A DNA stretch of 64,000 nt from Coprobacillaceae bacterium UN01-12pH3A (GCA_027676805.1 JAQENU010000009.1:1-64000), one strand, 5' to 3'. Shown: positions 1 to 10,530, numbered from the stretch's first letter. Notes: generated by a model not told the origin, from the sequence alone. Numbers and translations are program-made.

Positions 1-699
1 TTATCAGGAAGTACAACGATAAGTGGAACAATAGCGGTAGCTGAGCTGCCAATGAACATAACAAAGGATAAGACAGGCATTGCTTTTGGAACAGTGGCAA
101 GCAATGGTCAGATCACTTTGGGTAAACCAACAGTAGTATCAGGAACAATGGAGAGCAGAAGTTATTTTGTTGCAGCGAATAATCAAGGACTGAGAGTCAA
201 GGATAGTGGAGGATCACCAAGAGAAATTATCTTTATGAATCCCAGTAATCAGACAGTATTACCTAACAATAATGTTTATATTAATCAAAATTTATTTGTC
301 GGAGGAACTGATTATCGACTTAAAATGTTTCCAGTAAACTCTATATATTTAACTTATAATAATGTGAATCCCGGTACATTTTTAGGCGGAACATGGGCTT
401 TATTAGGACAAAATCGCTATATTGTAGGAGCTGGGAGCAGTTATTCTGGGGGCGCTACTGGAGGTGGCAATACTACAGGAGGAACTGCAATTACAACAGC
501 TCAAATTCCTGTTCATAGTCATTTCTATGAAAAACCAAATTTTATTCAAAATACAGCAGTTGGTAGTGCGGCATACGGTTATATAGCAAATGGAGCATAT
601 TATAATACTAATTCTAATAGTACTGGAGGGGGACAATCTCATAATCATAGTTTTACACCTTATTACATAGCTTTATACATTTGGAGGAGGACAGCATAA
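1..699 (+). CDS. Phage tail fibre/baseplate protein, C-terminal part (5' truncated)
   Basis: The frame is open from base 1, so the gene begins outside the window; an internal ATG at 52 is not the start. The visible 232 residues are rich in Gly, Ser, Thr and Asn. They end in a segment like the C-terminal domain of baseplate/tail-collar proteins: a 'GTFLGGTWALLG' motif, a glycine-rich loop, two His-rich motifs (PVHSH and QSHNHS) and the ending PYYIALYIWRRTA. In tail fibres of this type the histidines commonly bind metal and the domain forms a trimeric tip that contacts the host surface. It lies upstream of small phage genes, holin and lysin, which is the usual order at the end of a late operon. 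The stop overlaps the ATG of the next gene by one base. Confidence 0.8.
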   Translation, partial: LSGSTTISGTIAVAELPMNITKDKTGIAFGTVASNGQITLGKPTVVSGTMESRSYFVAANNQGLRVKDSGGSPREIIFMNPSNQTVLPNNNVYINQNLFVGGTDYRLKMFPVNSIYLTYNNVNPGTFLGGTWALLGQNRYIVGAGSSYSGGATGGGNTTGGTAITTAQIPVHSHFYEKPNFIQNTAVGSAAYGYIANGAYYNTNSNSTGGGQSHNHSFTPYYIALYIWRRTA

Positions 700-1043
700 T
701 GCATAAATTAATTATTAATAAAACAGAATTAAATTTAACTGGACAAGAGGATTATCAAGTTGACAATCTTCTTTTTTTAGAATTTATAACGGATGAAGGA
801 ATAGAAAATATTAATACATTATTTTCAAATCCTGATAATTTATTAGAAATAAAAATACAATTAGATGAAGCAGAACGGATCTATAAAAACTTTTGTGTTT
901 ATAAACAATTACAATATACAACAGGAGAAGAACCTAAATATAGGGTAACTTTAGAACAAAATAACCATTTAGCAACTGCTTTATCTCAAATCACAGAATT
1001 ACAGATGGCATTGACAAATTTATATGAAATGGATGGTGAATAA
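699..1043 (+). CDS. Hypothetical phage protein downstream of tail fibre
   Basis: A 114-residue acidic protein with no membrane segment and no family I recognise. The ATG at 699 overlaps the stop of the tail gene (TAATG) and follows a GGAGGAGG ribosome site at 683-690, so the TTG at 681 is not the start. The C-terminal half (from about residue 80) is predicted helical, with alternating Leu and Gln. Proteins at this position in Firmicutes prophages are often tail-fibre accessory or assembly factors, but nothing in the sequence proves that here. Confidence 0.7.
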   Translation: MHKLIINKTELNLTGQEDYQVDNLLFLEFITDEGIENINTLFSNPDNLLEIKIQLDEAERIYKNFCVYKQLQYTTGEEPKYRVTLEQNNHLATALSQITELQMALTNLYEMDGE

Positions 1044-1044
1044 A

Positions 1045-1170
1045 ATGGCAAAGATTTATGTGCGATTAATTTTAAAGGGAAAGAAATCGTTTGAAGAAGT
1101 ACCAGAGAGATTAAAAAAACAGGTAAAGAGAATTCTAATTGAATACCAAATGGAAAACTTAACTATTTAG
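1045..1170 (+). CDS. CD1375-like small phage protein
   Basis: A 41-residue basic peptide beginning MAKIYVRLILKGKKSFEEVP and ending at TAG 1168-1170. It resembles the CD1375 family of tiny proteins encoded between tail and holin genes in Firmicutes prophages. These share the pattern 'short beta strand, (L/I)xxGxK, (E/D)(E/D)VPE, helix'. The function of that family is unknown to me. It starts one base after the preceding stop and is probably translationally coupled. It is short, so the family call is moderate. Confidence 0.65.
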   Translation: MAKIYVRLILKGKKSFEEVPERLKKQVKRILIEYQMENLTI

Positions 1171-1182
1171 GGAGGTACAATT

Positions 1183-1410
1183 ATGATACAAAAAGGCAGT
1201 AATTTAATTATTCAAGAAACAAAGCAAGATTTAATGTCTACATTAAATTCAGCGCTTCAGGAATTGCCAGTAACAGTTTTAGAAATGCTGATTAAAGATT
1301 TAGCTCGGGAACTGACCATAATGAGTGAAGAAGCTCTCAAACAGGAACAGGAGCAATATCAAGAGGCTATGCAGAAAGAATATGAACAACAAAACAAGGA
1401 ATCGAATTAA
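1183..1410 (+). CDS. Hypothetical phage protein, helical
   Basis: A 75-residue protein starting at ATG 1183 after a clear GGGAGG site. The last 30 residues are almost all Glu, Gln, Lys and Ala (a charged helix or coiled coil). There is no membrane segment or recognised domain. Its stop codon lies inside the loop of a 9-bp hairpin, which ends the transcription unit between the tail and lysis genes. Its place in the phage late region is the only functional clue. Confidence 0.65.
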   Translation: MIQKGSNLIIQETKQDLMSTLNSALQELPVTVLEMLIKDLARELTIMSEEALKQEQEQYQEAMQKEYEQQNKESN

Positions 1411-1427
1411 ACGATTCCTTTTGTTTT
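1396..1427 (+). terminator. Rho-independent terminator in phage late region
   Basis: Perfect 9-bp stem (1396-1404 with 1412-1420), 7-base loop containing the stop codon of the preceding gene, then TTGTTTT. It separates the tail-side genes from the lysis genes. Confidence 0.75.
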
Positions 1428-1441
1428 AGAAAGGAAAAATA

Positions 1442-1765
1442 ATGAATTATTTTATCACGGGCGCGGTAAGTTTTACGGTTGGACTTTTAAGTTTTCTAAC
1501 TCAGCAGCTCTATAAAGAGAATAAGCGCTTGCGAGAAAATAGAAAACAACTGAACCTTATAAAAGAAAGTGCCATTAAAGAAGCGTTATGCTGCTTGTTA
1601 AGAGTGCAGCTCATTCAGTATCATGATCACTATATGGAAATGCTGGAGATTCCCAGCTATGCCTATGAAAACTGGGTCATGATGTATGAAGCATATCATG
1701 ATCTTGGAGGTAATGGAATGATTACAAAGATGGATGAAGAGATCAAGGATTTATCCATTAGATAG
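1442..1765 (+). CDS. Membrane-anchored phage protein near holin
   Basis: A 107-residue protein with one N-terminal membrane segment (about residues 3-22), then a charged helix. The C-terminal region holds the motif YHDLGGNGMITKMDEEI. Small proteins with this plan (TM anchor, coiled coil, LL(R)xxLI...Y near the middle and Y(H)xLGGNG near the end) are common just upstream of holins in Firmicutes prophages, though their role is not established. The gene runs into the holin gene, with its stop 10 bases upstream of the holin GTG. Confidence 0.7.
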   Translation: MNYFITGAVSFTVGLLSFLTQQLYKENKRLRENRKQLNLIKESAIKEALCCLLRVQLIQYHDHYMEMLEIPSYAYENWVMMYEAYHDLGGNGMITKMDEEIKDLSIR

Positions 1766-1775
1766 GAGGGCATAT

Positions 1776-2126
1776 GTGGGAAAAATATTTATAGCGGATT
1801 TACATCAAGTCGTGGTAGTTTATGGGGTGTTTGGATTAGCTTATCTAGCGAATATGACATTAAGCTTGTATCAGAATATAGTGAACGCTAAAGAGAATTT
1901 CAGTCTGGCAAAGCTGAAAAAAGGATTGATACAATTTGTTGTTTTAGTATTTGGTACATTATTATTGGTGATATCTGTAGATTTACTGGTTAATGTCACC
2001 GGATTCAATCAAAATGAACTTAGCGAAGTGATTTCTGTAGCTGCCATTCTTTTAACTGTGGGAATGGCAATTGTTAAATATATTAAAGAAGCATATATCA
2101 CTTTACAGGACATTTTAAATAAGTAA
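1776..2126 (+). CDS. Putative phage holin
   Basis: A 116-residue protein with three hydrophobic segments (roughly residues 10-30, 45-70 and 80-100) and charged ends. That fits a small multi-spanning holin, which permeabilises the membrane so the lysin can reach the wall. It lies directly upstream of the endolysin. The start I prefer is GTG 1776 behind AGGAGGG (1764-1770). An ATG two bases upstream (1774) is in another frame and meets a stop after six codons. One extra base in the following A-run would join that ATG to the holin frame and give an MWEK... start, so either the start is GTG or there is a one-base indel. Confidence 0.65.
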   Translation: MGKIFIADLHQVVVVYGVFGLAYLANMTLSLYQNIVNAKENFSLAKLKKGLIQFVVLVFGTLLLVISVDLLVNVTGFNQNELSEVISVAAILLTVGMAIVKYIKEAYITLQDILNK

Positions 2127-2141
2127 AAGGAGGGAAGTTTT

Positions 2142-3158
2142 ATGAGATTATTTGGCATTGATGTTTCAAGCTGGCAGAGTGAGCTGGATCTTAGTCAGGT
2201 TGTTTGTGATTTTGTAATCGTTAAAGCTACAGAGGGAACAGACTATATCAATCCCTACTGTGAAAACCACTTTCAAAAAGCCCGCAAACTAAATAAGAAG
2301 CTGGGTTTTTACCATTTTGCCAGAAACAGTATTAATTCCGCAGAAGCGGAGGCAGACTATTTCATCAGCAATACAAAAAATTATTTTGGAATAGGAATTC
2401 CGATTTTAGATTGGGAAGATGCTGTTGAGGATGTGCACTGGGCTTTAACATGGCTGCAAATAGTTGAAAGGAAAATGGGAGTAAAACCTATGATTTACAT
2501 GTCTGAAAGTGTAGTGAATCGCTATGACTGGGCAAATGTGGCTAAAGCCGGTTATGGATTATGGGTGGCAAAGTATAAAGGAAATAATCCTATTTATAAT
2601 TATGATCTGACAAATAGCGGACCAGAACCAAATGTTCGTCACTGGCCATTTTATGCGATGTGGCAATTTACATCTACCGGTCGTTTAGATGGGTACAATT
2701 TTAACTTGGATTGTAACGTTTTCTACGGTGATTTGGCTGCTTGGGATAAATACGTTGGGATATCAAGTGAGGTTGTAGATCCACCGGCGCCGACACCACA
2801 ACCATCCTTAAAACACCACATTGGAGAACATGTTACCTTTGAAAGCTGCTATGTCTCTTCGACTGCAAAAATTGGCTGGCCGCCTGATGGTGAAGCACTG
2901 GTACCGGATATTAAAGAGGGGATTATTACAGCTATTTATGAAGGAACCAATAATCCTTATCTGATTAATAACGATCTGTGCTTTATTAATGATGGTGATA
3001 TTCAGGAAAGTAAAGAAGAATTCTATATTGTCCAAAGCGGGGATATATTGAGTGAAATCGCTATGCGTTTTAATACGACATATCACCATTTGGCACAAAT
3101 TAATCAGTTAGAAGATCCCAATTTAATTTATCCGGGGCAAAAACTGAAAATTCGTTAA
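2142..3158 (+). CDS. Phage endolysin: GH25 muramidase with wall-binding domain and LysM
   Basis: A 338-residue lysozyme that should cleave the MurNAc-GlcNAc bond of peptidoglycan. The GH25 domain spans about residues 1-205, with the N-terminal 'GIDVSSWQ' and the acidic catalytic motif 'PILDWED'. A Pro-rich linker (PPAPTPQP) follows. Next is an approximately 65-residue module (from residue 228) with the core SSTAKIGWPPDGEALVPD and NNPYLIN, probably wall binding. A LysM ends the protein (about 294-338; QSGDILSEIA, NLIYPGQKLKIR). There is no signal peptide, as expected for a holin-dependent lysin. It starts at ATG 2142 after AAAAGGAGGG. A paralogue with two copies of the middle module lies at 47634-48866. 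Confidence 0.9.
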   Translation: MRLFGIDVSSWQSELDLSQVVCDFVIVKATEGTDYINPYCENHFQKARKLNKKLGFYHFARNSINSAEAEADYFISNTKNYFGIGIPILDWEDAVEDVHWALTWLQIVERKMGVKPMIYMSESVVNRYDWANVAKAGYGLWVAKYKGNNPIYNYDLTNSGPEPNVRHWPFYAMWQFTSTGRLDGYNFNLDCNVFYGDLAAWDKYVGISSEVVDPPAPTPQPSLKHHIGEHVTFESCYVSSTAKIGWPPDGEALVPDIKEGIITAIYEGTNNPYLINNDLCFINDGDIQESKEEFYIVQSGDILSEIAMRFNTTYHHLAQINQLEDPNLIYPGQKLKIR

Positions 3159-3215
3159 ATAAAAAAGATAGGGGCTGTAACGAGTAAATAACTTGTTATG
3201 AGTTTCTAGATACGC

Positions 3216-3243
3216 AAAAACGCTCAGTGATGAGCGTTTTTTT
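3216..3243 (+). terminator. Terminator inside IS left end, after the phage lysin
   Basis: 11-bp stem (3216-3226 with 3231-3241), GTGA loop, then a T-run. It lies inside the left inverted-repeat side of the IS, so it now ends the phage lysis transcript and blocks read-through into the transposase. Confidence 0.75.
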
Positions 3244-3252
3244 GGTATCATT

Positions 3253-4849
3253 ATGTCGATGAAAACAAATATATACGAGACATATTATAATGCATATCAA
3301 CCTTATATGCTACTAGATTTTTCATTTTCTTTTGAAAAGGATATCCCTCATGATGATATTTGCAGAACTGTTATGGCGATCACGGAAAGGATCAATATTG
3401 GCAAGTATGTTGATTTCTCTAACAGAAATACTCATGGGTATGATGGCGTCATGATGTTTAAACTCCTTGTTCTTGCCTTTGCCCTTTTTGGCTATGCTTC
3501 TACTCGAGAACTTGAATGTCTTTGTAGAACCGATGTTCGTTTCATGTTTATTGCCCAAAACCAAAAACCGAGTCATATGTCTTTTGAAAGGTTTATTAGA
3601 AATGATTTGACTATGCCCATTGAGGATCTCTTTTATGATATCAATAAATATATCGAATCTCAGGTTTCTATCAATACTCATGTCTTATGTATTGATGGCA
3701 CTAAATATGAAGCGAATGCCAATAAGAATACCTTTATTTGGCGTAAAAATACAGTTCGCAATCGAATGCGAAGATGGAAGAAGTCTATTCAGAATATAAG
3801 ACGAATTAATCAATATTTTGAGGACAATCATCTCTCCACACGTTATTCCCTGCTTAAGGAACCCAGTATTGACTATCTCCTTCATATAAGCGATAGAATT
3901 GAGACGTACATGAAAGACCAGCATATTGCTTTCGTTCATGGAAAAGGCTGCAGAAAGAGTCCTATTCAGCGCTTATATGATGAACTAAAGGAAAATGCAC
4001 TTAAACTATGGGAGTATAGTATCCATTTGGATATGTTGGGAGATAGAAACAGCTGTTCTAAGACAGATCCGGATGCAACATTTATGCATATGAAATATGA
4101 TTACTATAATCATATCAACGTATTCAAACCAGGATACAATATACAGATAGGCGTAAGTGATGGATTTATAAGAAATATCTATATCAGCAGCGATGGAAAT
4201 GATATCAAGACCTATATCCCCTTTATGGAGAAATACAGAGAGGCTTATGGAACCCTTCCAAAGAAGACACCAGCCGATGCAGGATATGGAAGTTATGATA
4301 ATTATAGCTACTGTAGGGAGAATGATATTCAGCTCTATATGAAATACTCAGGGTATTATAAGGAAAAAGAATCAATTTAAGTTAATCCATTTTAAAAGAG
4401 ATGAAGAGAATCGCTTTATATGCCCAGCAGGGTATGGCTTTGAATTAGAGAAAGAGACAGTGGATACAAGAAGTCTCTATCCCAGAAAGAATAAACTATT
4501 AATAAATAATCACTGCAAAGAGTGTCAATTTAGAAATAAATGTACAAAGTCAAAAAAAGGAAGAAGGATAACCTACTGCGAAGAGTTGGATACATTTCAT
4601 AGGGAAGTAAGAGAGAATGTGAGAAGTGAAGAAGGAATAAAACTGATGAATCAAAGAAGCAGTCAGACAGAAGGAACATTTGGGGATATAAAAAGAAACC
4701 TAGGATATGACAGACTACGTCGAAGAGGAGAGTCTGGAGTGAAACTGGAGATATATCTAGTAGCGATAGGACAAAACATAAGGAAATATCATCGACTAAA
4801 AATGAATAGAGAGAAAAAAGCGGAAGAAATACATAGCGCAGTAAATTAA
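3253..4849 (+). pseudogene. IS1182-family transposase, frameshifted
   Basis: The first frame (3253-4380) holds the N-terminal DUF772 domain (about residues 20-120) and the first catalytic Asp in 'CIDGTKYEANANK'. It also has 'PADAGYGSYDN', the second Asp region. It then stops after YYKEKESI. The frame resumes one base over and is readable from about 4370 ('FKRDEENRFICPAGYGFE') to TAA 4849, with C-terminal DDE features such as EGTFGDIKRNLGYDRLRRRG. Removing one A from the A5 run at 4364-4368 would rejoin both parts into a protein of about 530 residues, normal for the family. Reading both parts needs a +1 shift, not the usual -1 of programmed IS frameshifting, so an inactivating indel (or sequence error) is the simplest view. 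Confidence 0.85.
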
Positions 4850-5017
4850 GGAGGATAAAAAATAAAAAAAATGAATAGTTCTTTTTAAGTGCGTAAAAAA
4901 AGCATAAAAGTTATTCACAATCCGAATAGTCATTTATGCTTTTAATAATTCATAAAGAAAAAAGAGCTGAACGCTCATAAATAGTGTGAAAACTATCTAT
5001 TCGTTACAGCCTCTTTT

Positions 5018-6565
<1,548 letters not shown>

Positions 6566-6610
6566 TTATATTCTTTCTGTTTATGGTAAAATATAAATAG
6601 AGGTGTTAGG

Positions 6611-7363
6611 ATGAATGTACTAGAAAATATTCACATCCATTATGATGAACTGACTAAAAAAGATAGGGAAATTGCAGATTATATTTTAGAGTATCCAAAG
6701 AAATTTTGTCGTCAGGATATGAATGACTTCACAAGTAAAATGGATATTTCTAAATCAGCTCTTATCCGTTTTTCAAAGAAATTAGGGTATTCCGGATATA
6801 GTGAGTTGCGTTATGAGTTATCAAGAATTATTATTACCGGCGGAGAAAAAACACAGGAGCCTTATACCCCGGTAGAAATTATCGGACATGGCTATATAGA
6901 ATGTCTTTCAAATTTAATTGAAGAATTGGATTCTGAATTAATCGAAACCATCGCAAAAAAGATTTGGCAGGCTAATAAAATTAAGCTTTTTGGATATAAT
7001 GAATCCGCTTTGCCCCCACAGCATTTGGCAATACGAGGAACATTGCTGGATTTGGATTTTGCGGTTTATACGAATCGTGACTACTTTGCGACACAGTTCA
7101 AGAATATGCATAAAGGGGATTTAGTGATCATCTATTCAGTTAAAGATCATGCTAAAGTGTATACATCATTATTGAAAAAAAGAGAGATGTCTGCGCTGGT
7201 TGTCACCATGAATCCCAAAAGCTTTTCACTGATGACTGATGATTTTATTGTGAATCTGCCTAACCCGGCAGCATCGAAAGCCGGACTTTTGGATGAGCAG
7301 GTATTGTTTTATGTTTTTAACGAGATACTATTAGCTCAATTAATGAGAACAAAAAATAGATAA
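6611..7363 (+). CDS. RpiR/MurR-family transcriptional regulator (HTH + SIS)
   Basis: A 250-residue regulator. Residues 1-77 form the RpiR-type helix-turn-helix (LTKKDREIADYIL, then MDISKSALIRFSKKLGYSGY). About 105-240 form the SIS sugar-phosphate isomerase-like domain that senses a phosphosugar. It is divergent from the GH1 6-phospho-beta-glucosidase, so the likely effector is a phosphorylated glucoside or its hydrolysis product. Whether it activates or represses cannot be read from sequence. A TfoX-C gene follows 12 bases after its stop and may be co-transcribed. Confidence 0.88.
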   Translation: MNVLENIHIHYDELTKKDREIADYILEYPKKFCRQDMNDFTSKMDISKSALIRFSKKLGYSGYSELRYELSRIIITGGEKTQEPYTPVEIIGHGYIECLSNLIEELDSELIETIAKKIWQANKIKLFGYNESALPPQHLAIRGTLLDLDFAVYTNRDYFATQFKNMHKGDLVIIYSVKDHAKVYTSLLKKREMSALVVTMNPKSFSLMTDDFIVNLPNPAASKAGLLDEQVLFYVFNEILLAQLMRTKNR

Positions 7364-7375
7364 AGGAGGTTGTTT

Positions 7376-7630
7376 ATGAAATTGTCAGAATTGCCTAATA
7401 TTGGGAAAGAAACTGAACGTCAGCTAGAAGAGGTTGGCATTCATGATGCAGAAGAATTACGTTTGATTGGAAGTAAAGAAGCCTGGCTTCGCATTAAAAC
7501 AACTATTGATTCAGGAGCTTGTATTCATCTATTGTATGGTATAGAGGCGGCAGTTGAGGGGATTAAAAAGAAAGATTTAGATAATGAAAAGAAAGCAGAA
7601 TTAAAGGAATTTTATCATTTAAATGAGTAA
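7376..7630 (+). CDS. TfoX C-terminal-domain family protein
   Basis: An 84-residue protein made only of the helix-hairpin-helix-like TfoX_C domain: SELPNIGKETERQLEEVGI, then HDAEELRLIGSKEAW and LYGIEAAVEG. The N-terminal TfoX domain is absent. Stand-alone versions like this are common in Firmicutes and their function is unclear; links with competence regulation come from the full-length proteobacterial protein. ATG 7376 sits 6 bases after AAAGGAGG, so the TTG at 7370 is not the start. Confidence 0.85.
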   Translation: MKLSELPNIGKETERQLEEVGIHDAEELRLIGSKEAWLRIKTTIDSGACIHLLYGIEAAVEGIKKKDLDNEKKAELKEFYHLNE

Positions 7631-7658
7631 AGCGGTGTTTCACTGCTTTATTTTGTTT
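7628..7658 (+). terminator. Terminator after TfoX_C gene
   Basis: 10-bp stem with one G-T pair (7628-7637 with 7641-7650), TTT loop, then TTTTGTTT. The stem begins at the stop codon. Confidence 0.8.
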
Positions 7659-7714
7659 ATAGCTGGCATGATTATGAAAACAATGATAAAATAATGAGGA
7701 AATGAGGTGGAAGC

Positions 7715-9904
7715 ATGGCCAAAACATTAGTTTTAGCAGAGAAACCCTCTGTTGGCAGAGATATTGCCAGAGTATTGGGATGTAATAAAAAGTTAAATGG
7801 AGCATTAGAAGGTAATCGCTATATTGTGACTTGGGCATTAGGGCATTTAGTCACGTTAGCTGATCCGGAAAAATATGATAAACGTTATAAAGATTGGGAT
7901 TTAAAAGATTTACCGATTATTCCTGATCGTATGTCATTAGTGGTGATTGGTCAGACAGCAAAGCAGTTTAAAGCGGTACAAAGTCAAATGAATCGCAATG
8001 ATGTTCAGGAGATTGTCATTGCTACAGATGCCGGACGTGAAGGTGAATTGGTTGCTCGTTGGATTATTCAAAAGGCGGGAATCAAAAAGCCATTAAAGCG
8101 TTTGTGGATATCTTCTGTAACTGATAAAGCTATTTTAGAAGGATTCAAGCACTTAAAAGATGCCCGTGCCTATGAATCATTGTTTCATAGTGCCTATAGC
8201 CGCAGTGTTGCTGATTGGCTGGTCGGAATCAATGCAACGCGTGCTTTGACCTGTAAATATAATGCACAGTTGGCATGCGGGCGTGTTCAAACCCCGACAT
8301 TAGCAATGATTGCCGCTCAGGAAGACCAGATTCGTCAGTTTGTACCTAAACCTTATTATGGTATCACTTCCGAAGCAATGGGAATTCGCTGGGGCTGGCG
8401 TACAGCAAAGAATGAAGCGCATGTATTTGATGAAGCAAAGGTGGATCAAGTGCTTTCTAAATTAGAACGTCAATCCTTAGAAATTACGGAGATCAGCAAA
8501 GCATCTAAAAAGAAATATGCACCATTGCTTTATGACCTTACAGAATTGCAAAGAGATGCCAACAAACTCTATGGCTTTTCTGCAAAGGAAACATTAGCGA
8601 TCATGCAGAGCTTATATGAATATCATAAGGTGTTAACTTATCCAAGAACGGATTCACGTTATTTAACCGATGATATTGTTCCGACAATAAAAGAGCGTTT
8701 GGAAGCCAGTCGTGGCGGGGATTATGATGCGGCTATTCAAAGGATCTTAAAACAACCGATAAAGAAACAATCTCATTTTGTGAATAACAGTAAGGTAAGT
8801 GATCACCACGCAATCATTCCAACGGAGCAAAGTGCCTACATTGGAAGCTTTGATGATGGTGAAAGAAAAATTTATGATTTAGTATTAAAACGTTTCCTTG
8901 CAGTTTTGCTTCCTCCTTATGAATATGAGCAGACAACACTCACTGCTAAAAGCGGAAATGAGACATTCACAGCAAGAGGAAAGATAGAAAAAGCAATCGG
9001 CTGGAAAGAAGTATATGGTCATTATCGTGATGAAGAGGAAGAAGAGGATGAACAGTCTTTACCACCTTTGAAAAAAGGACAATCAATGCATGTGGATAAA
9101 TGGGAAAAAACGACGGGTAAAACTCAGCCACCTGCCTATTTTACTGAAGCGGCACTGCTTTCTGCGATGGAAAATCCGGTTCGTTACATGAAAAGCAGTT
9201 CCAAACAGCTGAATACTACACTGAGTGCGACCGGTGGTTTAGGAACCGTAGCGACACGTGCAGATATTATTGAAAAGCTGTTTAATACATTCCTTATTGA
9301 AAAAAGAGGACAGGAAATTCATGTCACTGCTAAAGGAAGACAGCTGCTTCAACTGGTTCCTAATGATTTAAGATCACCTGAACTAACCGCAAAATGGGAA
9401 CTAGAACTCGCTAAAATAGCGAAGAATGAAAGAAAATCGAATCAGTTTATCAAAGAAATTGAGAAATATACGCATAGTGTTGTTGAGGAGATCGAAAGCA
9501 GTGAAGGTAAATTCAAGCACGATAATATCACCACGAAAAAGTGTCCTGAGTGTGGAGAGCTTTTGCTGGAGGTTAATGGTAAAAAAGGAAAGATGCTGGT
9601 GTGTTCAAATCGGGAATGCAAGTATAAAGAAACGTTGTCTATTGTAACGAATGCACGCTGCCCTAATTGTCATAAGAAAATGGAATTAGTGGGGAAAAAA
9701 GAAAGCCAGATGTTTGTCTGTAAAAACTGTGGCTACCGACAGCATATGAATGCCTTCAAAAAAGAACGAGAAGATAAGAAGGGGATAGCGGGAAAGAGTG
9801 ATGTGAAAAAGTATCTGCAAAAACAAAAAGCAGAAACGAAAACAACAATCGAGGATTCACCGTTTGCAGCGTTGTTGGATTTAAAGAAAGAACTGAAAAA
9901 GTAA
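7715..9904 (+). CDS. topB: DNA topoisomerase III
   Basis: A 729-residue type IA topoisomerase that decatenates and relaxes negatively supercoiled DNA through a 5' phosphotyrosine link. The Toprim domain is at the N-terminus (MAKTLVLAEKPSVGRDIA and acidic ATDAGREGE). The active-site tyrosine is Y309 in 'LTYPRTDSRYLT', and 'SDHHAIIPTE' follows. The C-terminus carries two CxxC-CxxxxC/CxxC zinc-ribbon modules (CPECGELLLE...CSNREC and CPNCHKKMEL...CKNCGY), then a basic tail. Length is normal for Firmicutes TopB. It starts at ATG 7715 behind GAGGTGG, and a terminator follows at once, so it appears monocistronic. Confidence 0.95.
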   Translation: MAKTLVLAEKPSVGRDIARVLGCNKKLNGALEGNRYIVTWALGHLVTLADPEKYDKRYKDWDLKDLPIIPDRMSLVVIGQTAKQFKAVQSQMNRNDVQEIVIATDAGREGELVARWIIQKAGIKKPLKRLWISSVTDKAILEGFKHLKDARAYESLFHSAYSRSVADWLVGINATRALTCKYNAQLACGRVQTPTLAMIAAQEDQIRQFVPKPYYGITSEAMGIRWGWRTAKNEAHVFDEAKVDQVLSKLERQSLEITEISKASKKKYAPLLYDLTELQRDANKLYGFSAKETLAIMQSLYEYHKVLTYPRTDSRYLTDDIVPTIKERLEASRGGDYDAAIQRILKQPIKKQSHFVNNSKVSDHHAIIPTEQSAYIGSFDDGERKIYDLVLKRFLAVLLPPYEYEQTTLTAKSGNETFTARGKIEKAIGWKEVYGHYRDEEEEEDEQSLPPLKKGQSMHVDKWEKTTGKTQPPAYFTEAALLSAMENPVRYMKSSSKQLNTTLSATGGLGTVATRADIIEKLFNTFLIEKRGQEIHVTAKGRQLLQLVPNDLRSPELTAKWELELAKIAKNERKSNQFIKEIEKYTHSVVEEIESSEGKFKHDNITTKKCPECGELLLEVNGKKGKMLVCSNRECKYKETLSIVTNARCPNCHKKMELVGKKESQMFVCKNCGYRQHMNAFKKEREDKKGIAGKSDVKKYLQKQKAETKTTIEDSPFAALLDLKKELKK

Positions 9905-9910
9905 AGATGA

Positions 9911-9937
9911 AGGCATTGATTTCAATGTCTTTTTTTT
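9911..9937 (+). terminator. Terminator after topB
   Basis: Short stem GGCATTGA/TCAATGTC with one G-T pair, small loop, then T8. Confidence 0.75.
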
Positions 9938-10036
9938 GCTAATAGTTTTATTGTATTTGACGGTGTTATAATTTGTTTAATACACCTTCTAAGATTGGGA
10001 GTAGCATATCTATCCTATTTATCATAACTATTATTA

Positions 10037-10234
10037 ATGAAGGAAAATTTGAAATTGATAAAAACAGAAGCTAAAAACTATTATCAATCCTATTCGGTGG
10101 TAAATTCTTTAAGAAATATCAGTAAAAAACATAGTGAGTTGGTTTCTAAAGAATTAGTAGCTTGGGCTCTTTCAATTAATGAAATAAACCAGGTTTATAA
10201 ACTGGCTGATCAATTTATCGAAAGTAATAAATAA
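10037..10234 (+). CDS. Hypothetical small protein (65 aa)
   Basis: A 65-residue helical protein, mildly basic, with no membrane segment and no family I recognise. ATG 10037 has no good ribosome site upstream; a TTG at 10049 behind AAGGAAAA is an alternative. A strong 13-bp terminator right after the stop supports a real transcript. It faces another small gene of unknown function across that terminator. Confidence 0.5.
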   Translation: MKENLKLIKTEAKNYYQSYSVVNSLRNISKKHSELVSKELVAWALSINEINQVYKLADQFIESNK

Positions 10235-10274
10235 AATCGGTATGACTGTTCTTAGTCATACCGATTATTTTTTT
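10235..10274. terminator. Strong 13-bp terminator between two small convergent genes
   Basis: Perfect stem 10235-10247 with 10254-10266, 6-base loop, then A and T8. It starts just after the TAA of the plus-strand gene and ends 17 bases before the stop of the minus-strand gene. Confidence 0.85.
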
Positions 10275-10282
10275 AGTTATTG

Positions 10283-10513
10283 TTAATAGTGAAGTAAAAA
10301 CTCTTTTGCCTCTTCACAAGATTCAAATATATGATTACTGTCAAGAATGTAATTAACAGTATCTTGCCAATCTTTTAAGGTGAAGTCTTCAGTGGCATAA
10401 GTGCCAATAATTTTTTTAATGGAATTTAATAAATTAGGAGCATGTAAATCCGAGAGATATTCACAGTTTAAATCGTTGGCAACACAATTGATTAAATGAA
10501 GATTTTCGTTCAT
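10283..10513 (-). CDS. Hypothetical small protein (76 aa)
   Basis: A 76-residue acidic protein of unknown family, with no membrane segment. The start at ATG 10513 (MNENLHLINC) follows AAAGGAG with good spacing; the longer frame upstream of it is not needed. Two Cys (C10 and C18) lie near the N-terminus and one more near the C-terminus. The upstream leader contains one copy of a diverged 47-bp direct repeat whose second copy is about 150 bases further upstream. Confidence 0.6.
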   Translation of the reverse strand: MNENLHLINCVANDLNCEYLSDLHAPNLLNSIKKIIGTYATEDFTLKDWQDTVNYILDSNHIFESCEEAKEFLLHY

Positions 10514-10530
10514 GTCATACTCCTTTCTAT

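Larger units (their letters stand above)
3170..5014 (+). mobile_element. IS1182-like insertion sequence with terminal inverted repeats
   Basis: The ends are imperfect 25-bp inverted repeats, 3170-3194 and 4990-5014, matching at 20 of 25 positions around the shared core GGCTGTAACGA. Between them is one transposase reading frame, now broken, of the DUF772/DDE type found in IS1182. A hairpin followed by T7 stands between the left end and the gene, and another inverted repeat (about 4896-4908 with 4933-4943) lies after it. Both may shield the element from outside transcription. I see no clear target-site duplication. The left end sits 12 bases after the lysin stop; the right end sits 4 bases before the stop of the convergent GH1 gene. 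Confidence 0.8.

Noticed and set aside
4361..4380. Programmed frameshift in the transposase
   Set aside because: IS frameshifting is normally -1 at A6G/A-rich slippery sites; here a +1 shift is needed and the run is only A5, so an indel is simpler.
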